In this document: piece after piece, positions 44,086-57,528 of the stretch
How the letters are laid out: each line of letters begins with the position of its first letter
How positions within the stretch are numbered: the stretch's first letter is position 1
Origin: Gnetum montanum
Lineage: Eukaryota > Streptophyta > Gnetopsida > Gnetales > Gnetaceae
Length of the DNA stretch: 64,000 bases
NCBI GenBank assembly: GCA_015680685.1
Contig: MNCI01010115.1
Location: 51,303 to 115,302 of the forward strand
Reading direction: 5' to 3'
The notes under the pieces: generated by a model
Told to the model about the DNA's origin: nothing
The model's database searches: none
Seen by the model: only the letters and a program-made list of their open reading frames with translations
Position numbers and translations under genes: made by a program

Positions 44086-44843
44086 ATTTAATATACTTTC
44101 ATAATTCTACAACATAAGAACACATGAAATTGACCAACAATAAAACAAAACAAATGAAAGATCTCTCCCACAATGTAGGACTCAGATATTAACTCTCAAG
44201 TAAGATCAAAATACATAAGCCAACACACAACTTAATTCATCTTAGAGCTACAACCACACATGCACTCACTGAATGTGCTCTCTCATATTTTTGCTCAAGC
44301 TTAACACATGAACTTACATGACATCTCATCTCTCCATGGTACAATCATAAAACATAATTTATATTTATTAATCAAAAAAGGTAAAAATCCTAGGAAACAT
44401 TTCTCAAGCTCAACTTGAATATCCTGCATTATTTCCTATATTTTTCCACCTTGTCTTGGCTATTTCCAAATTAGAAATGATAATTTCCAAAGTTTCCCTA
44501 CTCATTTAAGTTATCTCTAGTCTTTTCAAGATGTCTCACTAAGTAACATGCCATTTAGGGAAGATGTATCACTTCTAGCTGAGACATCCTATACTATAGC
44601 TAAGACATCGCAACCAATTATAAGATGTTTCACTTGAGACATCTCCACATTTTATGAAATGTATCACCTTATGTCTAAGATGTCTATCACCAATTCAAAA
44701 TGTCTTCTATAAGCTCTCAACTCAACCCAAACATCTCTTGTCTTCCAAGACATCTCTTCTAAGAGCCTTGATATCAAACAAGATGATTTCAAGACCTAGG
44801 GAAAAAGAATAAGGAAATCAAAAGAGGTGTCCCTACACTAACA
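44086..44843 (-). repeat. LTR of the Y family, probably solo
   Basis: Homologous to 26463-27270 in the same orientation. No Y-type gag follows on the minus strand and no duplication could be fixed, so it may be a solo LTR or a fragment. Confidence 0.5.
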
Positions 44844-46890
44844 ATATAACAATTAGGCCTACTATCTTATATGGTGCTAAATGTTCAGCAATACAAAAGA
44901 GGTATGAACAAAAAAATTAGGGTGGTAGAAACGTGAATGCTTTAATGGATGTTGAATGTTACTAGAAGAGATAAACTAAATAATATAGATACTAGAGAAA
45001 TACTTGGAGTGTCTTCTATTTCAAATAAGCTACAAAAATGTTGACTTAGATGGTTTAACATGTGTAAAGAAGATTAAATAATGAGCCTATAAATAAATAT
45101 TACTATGTCACTATTCTATAAAAGCCACTGAAAGAAAAAATAAAGAAGACATAGGAAAAATTGATTGAATATGATTTCAAAAAACTAAAAATAAATAAAG
45201 ACCTAGCTCTTTATAGAGACAAATGAAAAAAAACTCATGTTGTTAACCCCATTTTGTTAATATAAGGCTAGGATGATGATGGTGAATGTCCTTTGATTGG
45301 TTGTGCAGATTTTATTCTTGCTTATCTTCAGGGTAGACCTAACATTACTTTCTATTTATTAAGTTTTGTAATTTGGCATTAAAGTGAATTTGGATAATTT
45401 ATTCTATTTTGGAAACATTTGTGATCAAATGTCTCAATTTTGTTTTACCATATTATATTTTGTTGTGATATTAACATTTGGCTATTGTGCATTTTTAGCT
45501 TGGGCTTTAGGGGACATGAATTATCATAATTAGTGAATAAGTTAGGTTTTTTGTGCAAGGGGCTATTGGCTTTGTAATTTATATTTTATTTAATTTGTAA
45601 TTTTTGTACCCCTCTGCACCTCGTTCATGGATGCCTATTACTTTTCCTATAAATATTTTTTGCATCCTTCAATATTTATTAAGCTTCATTTTATTTTTCA
45701 ATTAATACCTTTTGTAGCCTAAGCTTAGGTTAATGGGGTGTTAGAAGAATATTCTAAATTTTTATATTTTGGCAAGCTATTTATCTTCCATTGACCACAT
45801 TAAGCATATGAAATCCATTTCCACACCATTTTGTCTTCATAAACATCTTTTGTTGAAATTGACCTTCTTAATTATAAAAAGGAATTAGTAGTGCAAGAGG
45901 GTGGAAAGAATTACATTCAACCATTTATGTATTATAATCTTTCTAATTTTTGTAATTTTTCTCATCTTGAGGGATATTTATTTAAGATTTATCCTTTTCT
46001 ACTTAAAATAAGAGATGCTAAGAAAAAGAAAAAATGTGTTAAAACTAAGAATTAAAAAAAGTTGAAGCTAATAAAAAAAATCAAGTTATTTCCAATGATA
46101 AAAATTATTAAATAACAATAGAGATGCCAAAGAAGATAGAAGCTTTTGTAAATACTTTTACTATAGAAAGTATTGATCAATCCAAACAGATTGTACATAA
46201 GGAAAATTTTTCCTTATATACAAAGCTTACTATTTATCAAAATATGAATTTTTTGTTAATGAAATAGCCATAGCATATGTCAAAATTTTTTGATGTAATA
46301 TCAATCATGATGGACAATATGTATTAGCATACACTATTGTACCTTCCTCTCCTACAAAACTTGATATTTTGATAAAGCTTTTTGTTGCTACATCAAATCC
46401 TTTTGCTCTTTGATATTCAAGCATAGATATGAAAAATGATGTTATAACTAGAACCATCCTCATACTAACAATTAAATCTTATTTCTTGATTTTTCAAAAC
46501 ATCTATTATAAGACTATACACTTTAGTAGACATCCCAAAATTGGAAAGTTATTTCTTTCTATGTTATTTCTAATACTTTCTACTTAGTAATTAAGAAAAT
46601 GATGTGCTTTGAATTTTTTTCTTATTATTAATATTTTTTTATTATCTAATATGCCCTTCACACCACCTTCCATCCTCAAAACCTAAAAGAAATGAATAAG
46701 TAAAATATTTAGAGGACAACACATTCGTAACATTATGTCAAAAATACCAAAAACAACATGAAAAGGAAAAACTTCCAATTTTAGAGATGTCTACTCAAGT
46801 TTAAAACCTTATAATTAATACTTTAAAAATCAAGAAAACAAAATTAATTATTAATAAGAAGAATGTTTTGAGTCCTAATAGCATTTATGG
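44844..46890. other. AT-rich repeat debris with an LTR-like TATA box
   Basis: No gene supported. At 45652-45660 TATAAATAT within an LTR-like stretch suggests a promoter of another decayed element. Frames around 46130-46460 are too broken to name. Confidence 0.45.
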
Positions 46891-47740
46891 TACTTTTAAC
46901 ATCCATTGTTAAACTTAAAATCGTAAAAGGATTTGAGGTAGTAATAGAAAGCTTTGGTGAAATACAAGCTTTTGTAGAAAAGTAAGATCTAATAGAAAAT
47001 GATAACACATATTATCCATTATAACTGATCTTACATAGTTGAGAATCTTTACCATTAGCTATAGAATACTTTTCAACAACAATTTTAATCTTTGAGTTAT
47101 AGTTTTCTTCTTAAATAAGGAGAAATTTGTCGTATGAACTATCTATTTGGACTAATCAATGCTTCTTATAGTACACATAGAAACATTGGTAGAAGATTTT
47201 TTCATCTTTGGTTTCTTTATTTTCATTTGATCATTTTTGTTATTGATATTAACTTGATTTTTTTATCTTCAATTTTAAATTACATTTTCTATCTTCAATT
47301 TTAACCCATTTTACATTACTTTTAACATCCATGCTTAAACTTTAAAATAGCAAAAGGATTTGAGGTAGTAATAGAAATCTTTGATGAAATACAAGCTTTT
47401 GTAGAAAAGTAGGATCTAATGGAAAATGATAACACATATTATCCATTATAATTGGTCTTCCATAATTGAGAATCTTTGCCATCAGCTATAGCATGCCTAT
47501 CAACAATAGTTTTAATCTTTGAGTTATAGTAGTCTTCTTAAACAAGGAGAAATTTGTCATATGAACTATCTATTTGGACTAATCAATGCTTTTTATAGTA
47601 CAGGTAAGAACATTTGTATAAGCTTTTTTCCTTTTTGATTTCTTTATTTTCATTTGATCATTCTTGTCATTCATATTAACATGATTTTTGTATCTTCAAC
47701 TTTAAATTATTTTTTCTATCTTCAATTATAACCCATTTTT
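46891..47740. repeat. Tandem duplication, 426-bp unit
   Basis: Two adjacent copies: TACTTTTAACATCC at 46891 and again at 47317, and ATAACCCATTTT-like ends near 47310 and 47738. The copies are very similar throughout, so the duplication is younger than much of the surroundings. Confidence 0.85.
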
Positions 47741-48270
47741 TCATTTCCTTAGTATCTTTTTTCTTGACTAAAAAAAACATTAAACAAATCTTCTTTGCAA
47801 TAATAAAAGTTACAAGAATTAGAAAATTTATAATTCAATACTAAGTCCTTCTTATAGTTAAAAAGACTTATTTTAATGAAAATAATATCATCAAGAATAA
47901 AATTGTATGGAAATAGATTCTATATACTTAAAGAGATTGAGAAGATTGATAATTTGCTACTTAGCTCTCTAAAAAATCAATGGAAGATTAAATAGCTAGA
48001 TAAAACATAGAACTTTAGAATATTTTTCTAATTGGATATCAAAATGTGATGCTCATTTATGAATAATCAACATTACATTATTATGTATAAATAACCCTAT
48101 ATCTAGAACATACTATACCATCAAAGCATTACCTAGCTCAACAAGTAGAAACTTTGATTACAAGGTAGGTAATTCAAAATTTGAAATTGTGATGTAAAAC
48201 TAAAACTAAAATTGAAATTTTAGCATATGTATAGATCCTCTATATCTATTAGATAGTAGAAATAGACATT
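47741..48270. other. AT-rich spacer, no gene seen
   Basis: No supported frame or repeat partner. Confidence 0.5.
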
Positions 48271-48275
48271 CTATG
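48271..48275. repeat. Target-site duplication CTATG, left of G2
   Basis: Exact copy at 61410-61414. Confidence 0.85.
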
Positions 48276-49178
48276 TGATGTGTTATTCCATGGGTTATGT
48301 TGATGAGGCCTTGTCGATGTGGTCCCATTGACACAACCCCATTGATGTAGCCATGTCAACATATGATTTGATGAGTTGACATGACCTTGTTGATGTAGTA
48401 ACTATTTTTTCCATACATACGCACTCACCCACCATGATTATGGGATATTTTGTCATAGTTTTAGCAAAGCTCTAGCACTTTTTTCACTTGAAAGTTAGAA
48501 TATATTTCTAAGTACCCATAGTAGGAGTCAAAGAGTTTACAGATCTTTATTCAAGCACTATTTTACCTAAGCATAGCAGTGTGTGTGGAAATAAAGATGA
48601 TCTTTCTGATAAACCTTGCAACACTTTGAAATAGATTAATTATTTCCTTTGTGAATTTAGTATTTTATGCAATTTCCTTTGTGAATTTAGTATTTTATGC
48701 AATTTCCTTTGATGCTTTAAGTAATTAAATAATTAATTATAAAATAAATTAAGATAAATTAAGCTACATTAAATAGCAATAAATTAAGCGCATAAGTATG
48801 ACCACTTCGAGCATATACTTGGCACTTGGTGATCCTAGTAATGCTTAATGTTTGGTAACCCAGTAGCGTTAAATGTGTTTAGGATGTATACAATAAGTGA
48901 AAATGGATAGTTATGTTAGGATTAGTTAAATATGAGCTAGTAAGATGAAATTAGCAATAAAATATCTTTGGTCCTCTATTCTTTATTCATAAGTGACTTA
49001 GAACATAAAACATAAAAATGATAAAAAATCATATGCCTAATCTTCACTTAATCATACCTTTACATTTCACAAGTGTAATTGGAAAGACAACAATTATAAT
49101 ACTTCGTTTTACTTCCTAGAGACCAATGTACTTAAAAGGCTATAAGTCCATGAAATTTTATCTACTCACAACTCATCA
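48276..49178 (+). repeat. 5' LTR of G2
   Basis: Aligned with 60516-61409. A gap of about 50 bases near 49160 relative to the right copy explains why the boundary is easily misplaced. It contains a direct repeat of a 35-bp ATTTAGTATTTTATGCAATT word near 48655-48710. The TATA box of the right LTR is lost here. Confidence 0.85.
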
Positions 49179-49339
49179 TTGACATCATTGTTGGAGACTT
49201 GTACTTTGATATATGCACTACCAAGGACATAGTGAGTATTATTTGAGATCATTGGAATGAATCCTAAAGTTACAATCATTCAAAAGATAAAAATAATAAT
49301 TATAATTAAAGCACACTAAATTTTTTCTTTTAATCTAAA

Positions 49340-51760
49340 ATGTCTTCTTCTCATAGGCATGATGAATCAAAACTTCTAGTGCCCCAAGAATTCAAGGTGA
49401 TGTACAATCATCTAAATGAGTTTGTACCTAATTTCACCTTCACCCTGCATCAGGATGAACAACTACTGTGGAGAGATATGGAGGGCAACATTGTGTTGAC
49501 TCTTAACTAATTTTTTCATGGGATGGTACTTCAAACTCTTAAGAAGTTGGTTATTTAGGATCTCCATGATGAATACATTCTGTAGGATCATGACTATTAG
49601 GACTACCATCCCATAGAAACACAATGCAAAGAAGATCATTATTAGAAGAAGCTTCATGAAGCTATGAAGGGGAAATGGTTCACTAATCCCTTATTCTTGC
49701 TCAACCAAAATGACAAGAAGGATCCTCCGTCTAGGGATTCTCAACATGAAGATTCTCCAAGCCTTGAATCTAGTGAAGAGGGCTTAAACCCATACTTATA
49801 GTCCACTATCAATGATCTAGGTTTAGGAAAACGTGGAAGTTAAGGCAAGGACTCGAGCAAGCATCATGATGATGATAAACCTAATGATCATGGTTGTTAT
49901 AAGCAGATAGAGGTGGTAGACATGGTGATGGTTGAAATCCTTATCCTTCTTCATCCTCTTCATCTGCATCTTCTTCTTCCTCCTCCAAATCTAATCAAAA
50001 TCATAGATGATGAAACCATGATGGGGGTGAATGGTGGGACAATGATCGTAGAACCTACCATGAATGAAGGGGTAGTAAAGGACACCATAGGCATCATTGA
50101 AATCATAATGATGTTAAACCTTTGCTAGCAACTTAAAGCATACTAAATATCATAGAGGTAGTTAGAATTCCAACCAAGCATGTGAAAGATAGCAGAATCA
50201 AGACATTGGATATGAATAATATTCCCAGATTTGAGGGGGAATATAACTCAAATCAAAAGACTCATCTTCAAGCCCTTCATGTTGCTTGTGCCTTGTAGAA
50301 CATAGAGAATGATTGGTAGAGACTTCAGCTATTTCACAAGACACTCATAAAAGAAGCAAAAAGTTGGTACGACTCACTGAAGTTGGAATCAATTCACAAA
50401 TGGAGTACAATGCTTAAGCTATTTAAAGAGAAATATTAAACATACTCCAAAGTGTCCAATATAAGAAATTAAATCCAAGGCTAGCAACAAGGAATACATG
50501 AATCCTTGAACAAAGCCATGGGTAGGTATTATTCCCTTTTGCATAGTTCTCTTGGCCATGGTTTTTCTCAGCATGAGAAGCTTCACCATATCATAGATGG
50601 GCTCCAACTAGAAATGAGGAGAACTCCCAGGGTTTATGCCCAAGGGAGATTGTTAGAATTAAGAGCCCATTAGATTCAAAGGTTGATTGAGTAGGTTGCA
50701 AAAGAAGAAGGTAAGTTGAGAAAATAGGAAACTGCTAAGGATCATAACACATACCCTTCCATTAAAAATGGAGGTTTGATTCTGTGATAGTAAGGGGGAG
50801 GCACCACTTGATGAAGTGGTGTAGTCAAAAACCTTACAATTCAAAAATATATGTATGAAATTTTGGCTAAAGTTGATAAAATATAGGAATATTTTGATGA
50901 AAAATTTCATACCCTAAAAATTGCAGAAGAATCCAAATAGCAAGGTAGTGATCATAACCGTAAGAGAGGAAAGAAAGTTGAATGTCCCTACCAAAGGGGT
51001 AAGCGCAAAGTTGTTGTCATAGAAGAGGTTGTGGAGTTAGAATCAGATAATAATTATGGATGTGACATCTACCAATATGAACATCCTAAGGGATATTTTC
51101 TTATTATGTCACACTTACAACAATATAGGATGTATGATCTAAATCCTAGACTAGCATAAAGGCAAGCACCTGAAAGATTACCTTATCCTCAACACAACCC
51201 AAGGTAGTTACACCAGCAACAACAAGCTTATTATCCAACTAGAGATCCACCATAATCATATGATTAGTACCATCAATGGCAACACCCAAAATCATGGGAG
51301 ATGCCACCACTAATATAGCAGTACCCTTACAAGTAGCAAAATACTTATGGGTACTATGTTTAGCAACCTGTGTCTCTACATGACTCTTCCAATCACACTT
51401 CCTTTTAGCATGACTACTACCCTACAGAGTACTAAAAAACTTGTTTTCTATCTCCAAGAGAAAATTCTCCATATTCTTATCATCCTTCTCATCCTTAAAC
51501 ACATCTTCCTCCATCCTCAACCCCAGCTACTACCTACTCCATCCATGGAGGGTGAGATTTCTATGTAGCCATAGCAATGCAATGCTACTAGGGCTATTAA
51601 CTTATAATCAATTTCTTAACTAGGTGGTTTAGAACCCAGATCCCGTAAAAGATCATTATTTTGCACCAATAGCACTACAAAACCCTTATCAACTTATGTA
51701 GCTAGTCATCCTATGTTTCCTTCATCCTCTACATTCATTTCTTTTTAGATCCCTTCAAAC
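49340..51760 (+). pseudogene. G2 gag
   Basis: ATG at 49340 (MSSSHRHDESKLLVPQEF). The capsid-like region lies at about 50200-50700: NNIPRFEGEYNSNQKTHLQA, LIKEAKSWYDSLKLESI, WSTMLKLFKEKY, SLNKAMGRYYSLLHSSLG and LHHIIDGLQLEMRRTPRVYA. This follows the retrotransposon gag pattern (AkeWydsL...I.tW..L...F..ky....). A charged coiled-coil-like part and a Gln/Tyr/Pro-rich tail (50940-51340) follow. No clear zinc knuckle. Many TAG stops. Confidence 0.75.
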
Positions 51761-51763
51761 CAA

Positions 51764-52250
51764 ATGCCTCCCAAGATCTGTACAATCATGTTAATCCACA
51801 TTGTATCTAATTGGATCAAGGCTGGAAACCATCCAAGGAAAAGGGTTGATCCTGGTAGTCCTCTCATCTACATGCAGATCACTAAAAATGAGCCATGCAA
51901 GGCTCTTCTTGATTATGGTTTTGGTGTTAACCTAATTTCCAATGAAATGTACAACACTTGAGACTTACTTCTTCTCAAGAAGAGCAACATTCATTTATAA
52001 TTGGCAACTCAATCCATCACTATTTCCTTGGGATTAGTGGAGGACATTGTGATCACTCTCTATGGGTGGTTGTATCTGACCAATTTCCTAGTGATCAAGG
52101 TTGACAATTACAAGGGAGAGTTTCTAATCTTATGGGAAGGGCTTGGATGAGCAAAGTTGATGCATGAATGGGTATTAGAGGTCTTTCCCTAGAGATTTTC
52201 AAGGAAAATGCATTTAGAAAGATCAAGAAGAAGAGAGTTCCATGCATTAT
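51764..52250 (+). pseudogene. G2 aspartic protease
   Basis: EPCKALLDYGFGVNLISNEM at about 51890-51950 corresponds to the active-site strand (ALLDxGaSvNLi). The catalytic D-S/T-G is D-Y-G, so the enzyme would be inactive. VLEVFP near 52170-52190 may be the RT lead-in. Confidence 0.65.
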
Positions 52251-52479
52251 GTATAGTAATACTATGTCTAATTATGTGCAAAAACTCTAGTCTATCAAAA
52301 GCACATTAACCAAAGCATGAAAATAGTGTGTAGATGAATTTGAAATCCAAAAGTTCCTATACATAATAGCCACAAAGCAAGAGGGTACCTAGTGGCTGAT
52401 AGCTAATTCTGAAAGTAGAACACTTTGCAAGGAATCTTCCTAAGAGCCTAACTTGTGCCTATGCTGATTGCATGAATGA

Positions 52480-53570
52480 ACTAGAGCAAGTTCATTTCTA
52501 GCTCTCCAATGATGAACCTAATGATATGAATTGGGGAGAGTTGAAAATTTCTAAAAAATTTAAACAAGAGCTCTAAGAGTTGAAAACTGTACTTACCAAC
52601 ATGGAATATGCATTTCTGAAAAATGGCAAGTTAGTGATAATCAATGTCAATCTTGCTCCTAAGTAGAAAATAATGCTATTAAAGGTAGTTAAAAAATGGC
52701 TAATAGCCTTTTCTTTGTCATATCCTAAATTGATAGGGATTGATCCTCACATATGCCAACATCACATCTTTACCAATCTAGCCATGAAGCCAAAGAGGCA
52801 GTTGCAGCGATGGTTGAACCCCAAATCAAAAACGATCATCAAAGAGGAAATTGAACTTCCTAAGATGGGTTCATATGTCCAATTTCAAATAGCAAGTGGG
52901 TTAGCCCACTTGTAATTGTGCCAAAGAAAGATGACAAGTGACAAGTCTATATTGATTTTAGGTTGTTAGATATGGCAACATTTAAGGATCATTTTCTATT
53001 GCCATTTGTGGACTAGGTGTTGGACACTATCTCTGAGCATTGATATTATAGCTTTCTAAATGGTTATAGTGGCTATAACCAAATTTAGCTCCTACTCAAG
53101 GATCAGGCCAAAAAAAATTCACAAGTCCCTAGAGAACTTTTACCTATCATAAGATGTCCTTTGGTCTGTGCAATGCCCCTACAAATTTCTAATGCTTGGT
53201 TCTAAGCATTTTTCAGTAGTAGAATGGTAGTGGGGTGGATGTTTTCATGGATGAATTTTCCACATCTGGCACTACATTTGAGTAAGCATTGAGTGCTTAA
53301 AAGGTGCATGGAGACTAATCTTTGGCTCAATTGGAAAAAGAGCCATCTCATGGTCCATGAGGGTATTATGTTAGGGCATAGGATTTCTCAAGCAAGGATT
53401 GAGTCAGACCCTAAAAATATTTGAGTCATCCAGGGAATACCCTACCAAATAAAAACCATTAAATATGTTTAGTCATCCCTTGGACACATTGGCTACTATA
53501 GGTGATTCATAAAGAATTTTTGTTAGATTGTGAAACTATTGGTCAAACTTACAAAAAAGATTCTCCATTC
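52480..53570 (+). pseudogene. G2 reverse transcriptase
   Basis: Lead-in ELKTVLTNMEYAFL, then SYPKLIGIDPHICQHHIF, EEIELPKMGSYVQF, VIVPKKDD, FKDHFLLPFVD, SFLNGYSGYNQI and VDVFMDEFST (about 53236-53265), then LMVHEGIMLGHRIS and SLGHIGYYR. The second catalytic Asp of the FMDD/YVDD site is Glu. Frameshifts near 52900 and 53130-53300. Confidence 0.8.
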
Positions 53571-53639
53571 ATATGAACTAAAGAATGTGAAAAGGCATTC
53601 CAGAGCCTTAAGTAAAGGCTAGTAGAAAATTTAATTCTA

Positions 53640-54035
53640 TTAAGTCTTGATTGATCCCAACCATTTCACATTATGATAAAGGCATCAAATTATTCCTTAA
53701 GAGCTATGGTTACATAGTTGGATGATTAGAAATGTTCATATTACATCCATTGTGTAAGCCAAAGCATTGTGGGTACACAACTCAATTACACCATAATGGA
53801 AAAAGAGTTGATGGTAGTGATGTATGCCTTGGAAAAGTTCAAGAACTATGTGCTTGGATAGAAGGTGTTTGTGCACACTAATCATAGTTCCATTCACTTC
53901 TTGATGAATAAACCAACAATGAGCCCCTATGTCATATGGTGGCTAGTGATCTTGTAGGAGTTCAATATTTCAATGGTAGATTGAAAAGGGATTGAGAATG
54001 TGATTTCTGATCACTTGTCTCGATTATGATGGGAC
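53640..54035 (+). pseudogene. G2 RNase H
   Basis: LNYTIMEKELMVVMYALEKF and KNYVLG then VFVHTNHSSIHFLMNKP (TDH changed to TNH), ending GIENVISDHLSRL. This is the usual gypsy RNase H block (tttEKELLAvVfAleKFR.Yl.G....TDHaal..L.....vADhLSR). Confidence 0.78.
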
Positions 54036-54209
54036 AAAAAAGAAGATGCGACCCACTCTATGATTAATTTTCTAATGAACTCCTTTTTGCCAATGCAATA
54101 AATGAATGAGTGTCCACTAAATCAAAATGGTACAATGGCATCCTTACTTATCTTCTCACTTAAGAGATGCAACAAGAGTTAGACCACCAAAAGAAACAAA
54201 AATTTCTTC

Positions 54210-55375
54210 ATTAGGCCAAATTATTCATGGAGATCAATGGACACCTTTACAAGTTATGAGTAGATGGCCTAGTTCGCTAGTGTGTTCCTGATGATGACCA
54301 ATTGTATGTTCTCCAAGATGCTCATGAGGATCCTTGTGGAGGCCACTATGTAAGAAGATTCATGGTCATTAAAATCTTGATGGTAGGGTACTATTGACCA
54401 AAAATTTTTAAGGATGCCCACCAATTCATTTTCTCTTTGAAAGCTGTCAATGATATGGAGGGATGACTACTTGAATGAAGAAACCTCAGCAGTGGATCCA
54501 ACCACTAAAACCCTTCAACATCTAGGGCATATACTTCATGGATCCTATCAGGCCCATGTCAAATGGAAAGGCACACATAATAGTTTCTATTGACTACTAT
54601 ACAAAATAGGAAAAAGTGGCAACCATCACTAACTGTACATCTTCCACTACTACTTGGTTTGTATAAAAAAAATGTTGTAAATAGGTTTTGAATGCCACAT
54701 GCATTGATTTCTAACAATGGTACTTACTTTACATGTGCTACTTTTCATAAGCTCATGCAATGCTTAGGGGTTGAACATAAATTAACAACACCCTACCATC
54801 CCCTAAGCCAATGGTTAAGCAGAGATTACCAATAGGAAGATCATGAAAATCTTAACAAGAATGGTTAGTAAATATAGGAGAGATTGGAGAACAAAACTTA
54901 ATGATGTCCTTTGGGCATACTACTCAACATGAAAACTTTATATAGGCTACTCTCCCTATGGGCTAGTGTATAGAAAATTACCAACTCTTCCAATTGAATC
55001 CAAGCTCTATACACTTTCAACAACCTTTAACCTAGACCCTGACCTAAGCCTAGCATAAACAAAGAGATCGATCAACCTTAATGTGCTAAATAAGAATCAT
55101 TTGGTAGCCTTGTCCTTGAATGAAGTGCACAAGACATTTAGTAAATAATGCCATGATTTTAGAATAAGGAAAGTTAAATTTAAACTTGGTGACAAGGTCT
55201 TCTACTCGAACCCCACACATGTACCTCAACAGACTAAGTTCCAAACATTGGGGAAGGACCTTATATCATTCATGAAATCTTTCTATATGGGGCCATGTTA
55301 ATTTACAAACTTGAGAGCCTAAATAAGAAATAACTGGTCAACATGCAACCAGTTAAACCATTCCATGACCCCAAA
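54210..55375 (+). pseudogene. G2 integrase
   Basis: The zinc region starts HEDPCGGHYVRR; its second half is frameshifted (expected CxxC not seen). The core includes SNNGTYFTCATFHKLM (second Asp of TDNG changed to Asn) and VEHKLTTPYHPLSQ, followed by an ADITNRKIMKIL-like stretch across a frameshift. The C-terminal end near 55190-55330 reads LGDKVFYS-like and EGPYIIHEIFLYGAMLIYKL, typical of the C-terminal integrase domain. Inactive. Confidence 0.75.
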
Positions 55376-57528
55376 CAAGCTAGTACCATTAACACCTTAT
55401 CGGATGGACCACCATTCTCACTCTTTTGAATCTCCTCCTTTCAACTCAATTGTAAGGGAGATGACCATCCATGCTAGTTATATAAGTGGCTCTTTAGTTT
55501 TTCTAATTTTTTGTTTTATAACTTTTTGTTTCACACTTTCTTTGTTTTTATAACTTTTTATTTTACACTGTTATTTTTTTGAATTTTTGTTTTATAACAT
55601 CATTAATATGTTTATTTTTCTTGAATATTTTACAATTTCTATTATATTTTCCTTTATCTTGGTGTGAATTCTCTTAATTTTCTAATAAAATTGCTTTGTT
55701 GCCAATAGGACATAATGATGCTATAGTTATTTGCTAATGGTGGTTTGTACCTAATGTTCTTGGTTGCTAATGTCTAGTTTCTATTTTTCAATTTTGATGA
55801 CTGAGGACTAAGACAAGGTTTCTTTTTCATGGAATAGGTAGTCAGTCCACGTCTTCCATCCATCCATTAACTCTATGGTTTTCCTTGTTTTGGAAGTATA
55901 ATATTCCTTTTTCATTCATAAAACCTTAACAAATATGTAACCTTGGTAATTTTTAAAATTAGGAGATCCAAAAGTTTTGAAAAGGATGTGACTTCAAGGG
56001 GATTCATTACTCTATGTACCTTTCTACTTGACTACTTAAATGCTTTTCATGGATTTCTCACCATTCCATGTTGACCAATAACATGAAGTTAAATAAGTTG
56101 CATGGTGTGGTTTCCATTCAACAATTCATAAAAATATAAAATCCAAAAGAAATAATGGAAATTCAAAGCACACCCCATAGACAAAATAAATAGACTACAA
56201 GCACTAGTTATGTGACTAGAAAGACATGTTACCCATGCTTGAAGCTCTCCTCTAACTAAGGCCCTTTCTCACTTCCATCTTCCCTTTTCTTCTTAAATAA
56301 GGAATGATGTTTGATCTATGGGAGCATTCTTATGTCTTGAAGTGATGTACTAGTCTTAGGATGGTGATGTTAAGTCACTAAAATTGGTTGGTTTTGGTTT
56401 GGATTGAGGATTGATTTTATCAGGTCATCTAACCACATAATCCACAAGGGACTTCATGTGACCACAATTCAGAACTCCATTCCACTTTTTCTCTCATGTG
56501 TCAGTGCTTTCTATTTTTCACCCTACTACCAATTTTCATGTCTTGTTCAATGTCATCATTTGATGTATTGAAATTCATAGCTAGCTTCTCCCAGATTTGG
56601 TCAATAACTTTTCATAACCATTAATAAACTGTGGGGGCCATGGACTCCTTGGGTTGAGGTCATGTAAGGGAAAACATGGCATAAGCCTACTATGTGAAGG
56701 ATCTAGTTGCATAGCTCTTGGTTGGGCTAGTTAAGTCCATTATCCTTAGGCATTTTTGCAATCAAATCATCTACATTCCCCATTAGTTGCATCTAATTGT
56801 GCGCTCCTTAAGGCATTTCTCCCATAAAATTACATTCTTCCATCAATTCTTCCATTTTTGCAAACTTCCAAATTCTCTTCATGAATTTCATCATGTTCTT
56901 AGCTTCATGGGCTTCCAAAAGACTTCAATTACACAAAAAAACTCTTTGTATTTCTTGACTTTTTTGAAAAGTCAATGATGGTCAACAAATGCAGTGATGT
57001 AGCCTCATATATGCTAGCCTTTGTATTGACGTGGCCAAGTTGACATTATCTCATTCATGCATGGTAAAAATACTATAAATAGGGTGTAATAATTAGCAAT
57101 ATTTGCCATTTTTCTTCAAAAAAGAGGGGCATTTTTGCAATTTTTCAAAGCCCCAAACTTTCCAAATCTCATATCTTTCATATCACTTATCTGATTTTAG
57201 TCATCTTTTAGTCCTCTAGCTACCAAAGGTACACTCTACATCATGGGGGCCACAAACCTTAGGTTTTTGACAAAAAAATTTCAAAATTTTTCTATGTTCC
57301 CCATGGGTTTAATGAATAAAGTAATATTAAATCATCACCTCTGAAAGTTAAACCCTTTCAACAAACTCTAGTAACCCAAAATTAATTAAAGAAATATCAA
57401 AATAATATTAAAAGATCAATCTGTCATGACCACACCTTAGCCAAGTGTAATAGTCCAAAAAGAGATAAGATACTTCATGTTATGAGTTACACACTATATG
57501 CTAATTCTTGTTCATGTTTTGATCACAT
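55376..57528. other. G2 post-integrase spacer
   Basis: No gene. About 56080-56700 is related, in inverted orientation, to about 63965-63400 in G3 (for example GGTTTCCATTC... against GAACCACACCATGCAA, and AAAGCACACCCCATAGACAAA against its complement). Confidence 0.6.
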
